This document shows positions 59,780 through 64,000 of a stretch of 64,000 bases of DNA, piece after piece. How positions within the stretch are numbered: the stretch's first letter is position 1; every line of letters starts with the position of its first letter. The stretch spans positions 47,025,967 through 47,089,966 of the forward strand of contig JALGQZ010000009.1 of NCBI GenBank assembly GCA_023105745.1, in the 5' to 3' direction. Under the pieces are notes generated by a model. That model saw nothing but the letters and a program-made list of their open reading frames with translations. It did not search any database and was not told where the DNA came from. Source of the DNA: Austropuccinia psidii (Eukaryota; Basidiomycota; Pucciniomycetes; Pucciniales; Sphaerophragmiaceae). The position numbers and the translations under genes were made by a program.

Positions 59780-62700
59780 TAAAACCACCTCAAGGTTGAC
59801 ACAAGTTCCAACACCTGGCCAGACTTGTTCAGAATTATATTTCCAATTCATAAGTAATGATTGAACAATGAAAATCCATAATTTGCTCCTCAAAGCACTA
59901 ATTATATTGAACATACCATTCCAATTTCTGAATAACAAATAATTTCAAGATTATAAATTTGCCTTGATCCAATCACTTTACAAGCTACCTACCTGAGACT
60001 CAATCTGAAAGAATATACTCTCATTCCTTCATTCTAAGTATTAAGGAATGAAATTGACAATTGATTACTAGAAAGACATCTCTGGATAATCAATATATTC
60101 CTTATTATCATTTTGAGGCCAATATGTCAATAAATTAATTGAAAAATTTCATCTTAACTTAAATAGTCACAATTTTGAGAATATCTGAAAAGAATTAAAA
60201 GCATTCTTGAAGAAAAAAATAAACCTTTTAAACTGTTTGTGTGATTTTTACTTAATATCCTTCTATGATGATCAAGTTTCAAGTGATTTTATTTATCTTT
60301 GGTTTATTTTTTTTACTGACATTTTTTTCTTTGAGCTTATAGATACTTATTAAAAGGGATCAACCCCATATAATTAGGTTTGATTTCATTTTATATGCAC
60401 TTAATATAATCACAAAGGATTTCATGAACTATCTAATTATGGTTTCAATTATTAAAGGAAATAAAACATTGGTGAATTAACTTACCAGATCTTTATTTTT
60501 GAATGAATATCTCACTAAATGGGAAGAAAAAAATATTGAGTTTAATTTCAACCATTTATGAGTCAAACTGGTTATCATTTTGAAAGTTTTGTTTAAGAAT
60601 TTAAATTAATGAGTAGGGCTTCAATAAGTTCCTCAACCTATTTCAGAACCCTTCTAGTGATATTGTAATAGTTTTTTCCACCATAATATCAATAACAAAA
60701 AAACTAAAATCACTTTACATCAAAAAAATGTGATTGTGTCCCTCCTCAAGCCCATTGAAAATAGAATTTCTAAATAAGAGAAGCAGAAGGCTGAGCTAGG
60801 GGAAATTTGAAAGTATTTTTTAATGGTTGATAAGTTAATAAAATCAATCCATTTTTATTAATGTTTTAAAGGCTTAAAATAAAAATTTCAAAAAACTTTT
60901 CATAAAAAAGAAAAGGTTTTTTAAATCAGACCTTGAAATAATTTTTTCTTTTTCTTACATTCAAAGCTTTGAAATGTTACTATCTCACTAAATAATTATT
61001 TGAAGAGAATTAATTTAATTATATTAGTAATTTCAAAGGAATTAAAATATTATAAAGAAGATTATGTAATATTAATTAAACAAATAAAACTCTATTAAAG
61101 TTAATCCAAGCCCTTTGGAAATACAGCTTATGGTAAATTTGTTTAGTGATTTTTTTTTTCAAACCAAATTACTAAGTACACTTATTTTTAGGAATTTTCA
61201 CAAGAAAAATCTTATTTAATAATGACTTGGACTTACAGAATATTATAAATTTTTAAGAACTTTAAAAATCTGGCTATCAAAATATGTGAAATTTCTCCAC
61301 ATGAAAATGTTTCAAAAACCCATTTATCAGTGATTTCAGAAATAAAATAGAAATATTGTAATCAAATTCTTTCAAATACTTTGGAATTAATAATTCAAAT
61401 AATTATTGACCTTATTCAAGAAGACATAATGAAAAAATTGAATTTAGAGAAGATTAAATTTAATATGAAAAAATTTTCAGGATTGAATTTTTATTCTCAC
61501 CACTTTAGTTATAAGTTTTTGAGGAAATTGTTTTTTTGGGAAGGAAAATATGAAAGATCCCTATTGGAAAAAAAGATTTTATAGATAAATTATTTTATTT
61601 TTATTTATTGGAGAAAGAAAATAAACAGTTGTGTTTAAGTTTTAAAAATTAATTAGAATTTAATATTATTTAAAAATGAAAAGCTATCTTAGAATAATAT
61701 AGTATGAGTATTTAAAAAATTATTTTTTTTGTTTTATGTAATTTTTTGTAGTTTTTTTTTTCTCCATGTTTTTCTTTTTTTCTCAGAAATTTAAATAAAA
61801 ACTTCAACTTCTACTTATGTTTTTCTTATATTAATTATTTTAAAATATAGAAAAATATATACATGGTTCCCCTTTTTCTTATTACAAAACTTCACAGGAA
61901 GAATTACTCATCTGCCACTATCCATTGGCATGCCACAGCAAGAAAAAAAGGCCACCAAGTTCATTCAAATTGGAATTAGGACCTTCTCTCTACCCTAATT
62001 AACAATTGATTACTGTGACATAGCTATCTGGAGTAAAGAATCCACCTTTGAAATTGTCAAGAAGATAAGTCAAGTACAAATATGATGAGCTATTCAGGAG
62101 AAGTGGATCTTAGGGAATATTTCTGTCAACCATCAATCAGGCCAACAGTCAATAACCATGTGTGGGGTTACTGTAAAGAAATAAAAGAAATTCTTCTATT
62201 TCTTAATGGGTTTATGACATCTCATCCAAAAATGATTTGGAAATTCTTCCAACCTTCCCTCAATCCCTTTATCCAAAAAATGGAGATCACTCCATGAAAA
62301 ATGGGGTTCCATTGGATCATTTTCATGGAACACACTTTGTTCATGCATTCTGAAAACCTCATATAAAAACATGAACTGGTATTTCCACTCTCCTTAACAC
62401 AAACAAATTGAAATTTGTGATACAATCAGCATTTGAAAATTTCCCTCATGGTACCCTGGAGTAACTATTACTCTCAATGGAATTCCAAATGGTGGTCCAA
62501 ATTTATACTAGTAATACCATAAATAATATACTGATCTTCTTATCATTGGCTTGGCCAATAATTATTACTAATGTCATTTCTTTGGTGCTAAATAATAGAA
62601 CTAGATAATTTTTTGATTTAATGAAAAAATTGAGTGATTCTAAGTGAGAGAGAGATGAGGCTATGAAGAAAAAAAAGTACAAGATGACTGATGTATATGT

Positions 62701-63252
62701 TTTTTTTAATTTTCATATTCTAGAAATTCACTGGAGCTACTTTAGTACTAAGAAAGGGTGGATATGTGGTCCAAAAGAAGTATTGGCTCTTACTCAAATA
62801 GAGTGAAACCATTGGGACCATTATCAAATGTTCAATCAAACAGTAGTTAATTACTACACAAGACACTGAATATGAGGGTATTCAGTTTCAGTCCAGATAT
62901 GATTTCCAAAATAAGTCAACTTAATTCAATAAATCATAAAAATGTATTTATTGGAGAGTTAATCACCTCATTTGAATAATTTTGGGGGAAATCCAGCTTT
63001 TTTGAAATTCCTTCTTAGTATCTTGAATTTAATAGGATGACAATGAGAGAGTCATTGTTAAACATTTTGTTATAAAAATAATTTTTTAACTTCAAATGGG
63101 TTTCCTCAAATTCTTTCTCTATTTATTTGGGATGAAAGTAGAATAATGATTGGGAAAATTTAAAAGGAAATCATCATATAGCATCATAAGATGTTTATTA
63201 GGCACCTGAAATTGGATTAAATTACAAAAATTCTTGAAAATATGTAGGATAA
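59780..63252. other. Gene-free AT-rich stretch
   Basis: No gene or RNA recognised. Frames of 60-80 codons have no motif or homologous feel. There are long T and A runs near 60.3, 61.1 and 61.7 kb. Confidence 0.55.
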
Positions 63253-64000
63253 TGTAAGGTGTGGATATGAAACTTTGATAAAATATCAAGTACTTTTCCT
63301 GTCCTCAAAATTTGTATAAGGTAAAATTATTTAAAAGTAGTAAGAAATATTATTTTAAAGAGAAAACACACCAATTTCATTTTTTTTAACTTTGTAAGTA
63401 TAAAACAATAATATAATAAAAATTTATTGTTTTAAAAACAATAAAGATTTATCCAAAAATACTCTACAAGAGATATTTAAGGCTACAAAAGAAATTTCTT
63501 TCAGAGCAATTTCAATTGGAATTAATTGAGCAAAGAGCTGCAAGAAATTAATTCAAGAAAAAAGTCTTTAAAAGGATATTCAAAGAGAAAACACACTCAA
63601 AAGTGACCGGAGTGAATTTGGAAACAAAGTGACAAAGCTAACAGTGATGAAAGATGCTTTAATTCACTTTTGGGGTGGTTTGGGGGTAAAAATGATTATA
63701 AGAGTTACAAACAATGATTATAATGTTTTTTTCACATTGTCAAAAGGTTTAAATGATATTAAAAGGGTGTTTGGAATCTTTTATTGATTACTTTAACAGT
63801 GTTTAAACTAATTATAAAAGGAAACGATTCTAACATGAAGAGAAAAGTGGGGCCAAGAAGACATTCTTTTGTAGCCATCAATTTTCTTACTCCAAAAGTC
63901 AAATTTACTCTTTTCAGTCGTTGAAAACACTCTGAAAACAGAAAAGCCAATTATGGCATCATGGAACCCTGGTTTAGACCAAAAAAGGGCTGGTTTTAGC
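63253..64000 (+). repeat. Second copy of the LTR at 21879-22879, cut by the window edge
   Basis: Starts TGTAAGGTGTGGATATGAA and runs parallel to 21879-22624 in the same orientation with many substitutions and small indels. Shared landmarks are CAAGTACTTTTCCTGTCCTC, CTACAAGAGATATTTAAGGC, and the CCTGGTTTAGACC then AAAAAAGGGCTGG stretch at the very end. The remaining ~250 bp, including the AP-1/Gcn4 palindrome region, lie outside the window. Confidence 0.85.

Noticed and set aside
59245..62000. Complete hAT element from 59245 to about 61,985
   Set aside because: CCATTGGCATGCCA recurs near 61,920 and ACCCTAATT near 61,993, but orientation and flanks do not give matching inverted termini or a duplication.

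Overview
The window looks like a repeat-choked, AT-rich stretch of a rust fungus genome (Basidiomycota, Pucciniales). Short phase-0 introns, Ty3/gypsy and chromovirus polyproteins and hAT transposases all point to a eukaryote. The wording of the polyproteins is what I recognise from the myrtle rust Austropuccinia psidii, a species with a very large LTR-retrotransposon load; this is recognition from memory and was not checked by search. I see only one convincing host gene.

Layout. 369-2288 is a solo LTR with its own 5-bp target duplication (ACTGA). 3145-13287 is a full-length Ty3/gypsy element of the same family, with two nearly identical ~1.9 kb LTRs, a TATAC duplication, a small ORF1 and a gag-pol frame broken by only three stops. 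13.85-17.0 kb holds two arrays of degenerate ~170-bp repeats facing each other, giving a ~3 kb imperfect inverted repeat. 17-21.9 kb has no gene but carries fragments of a second satellite-like repeat. 21879-22879 is an LTR of another family with a primer-site-like sequence. 23.4-25.7 kb is a decayed hAT transposase on the minus strand. 25.9-36.2 kb is gene-free apart from weak ORF remnants and a tRNA-Gln-like relic. 36.2-37.0 kb is a reversed chromovirus LTR remnant. 38.4-39.86 kb is a ~300-bp tandem array. 40.68-47.80 kb is a broken chromovirus with a truncated 5' LTR and a complete 1.63 kb 3' LTR. 47.8-50.96 kb is empty. 50966-53832 is a complete but mutated hAT transposon with terminal inverted repeats and an 8-bp duplication.

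The host gene (53981-58199, plus, five exons, about 1311 residues) starts 148 bp after the hAT end. It has an internally duplicated N-terminal half of unknown function, five ZZ zinc fingers, an NBR1-type four-tryptophan (FW) domain and a C-terminal Atg8-interacting-type motif. That makes it an NBR1-like selective-autophagy cargo receptor with an unusual N-terminus. Introns cut ZZ1 to ZZ4 at the same place and phase, and ZZ2 appears to be decaying together with its splice acceptor. Downstream are an N-terminal scrap of a third hAT element (59.2-59.8 kb), gene-free AT-rich DNA, and a second copy of the 21.9 kb LTR running off the right edge.

Most of the window is a layered graveyard of transposons. 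The points most worth following are the NBR1-like gene (N-terminal duplication and ZZ/intron pattern), the facing ~170-bp arrays, and the overlapping frames at the 5' end of the Ty3 element.
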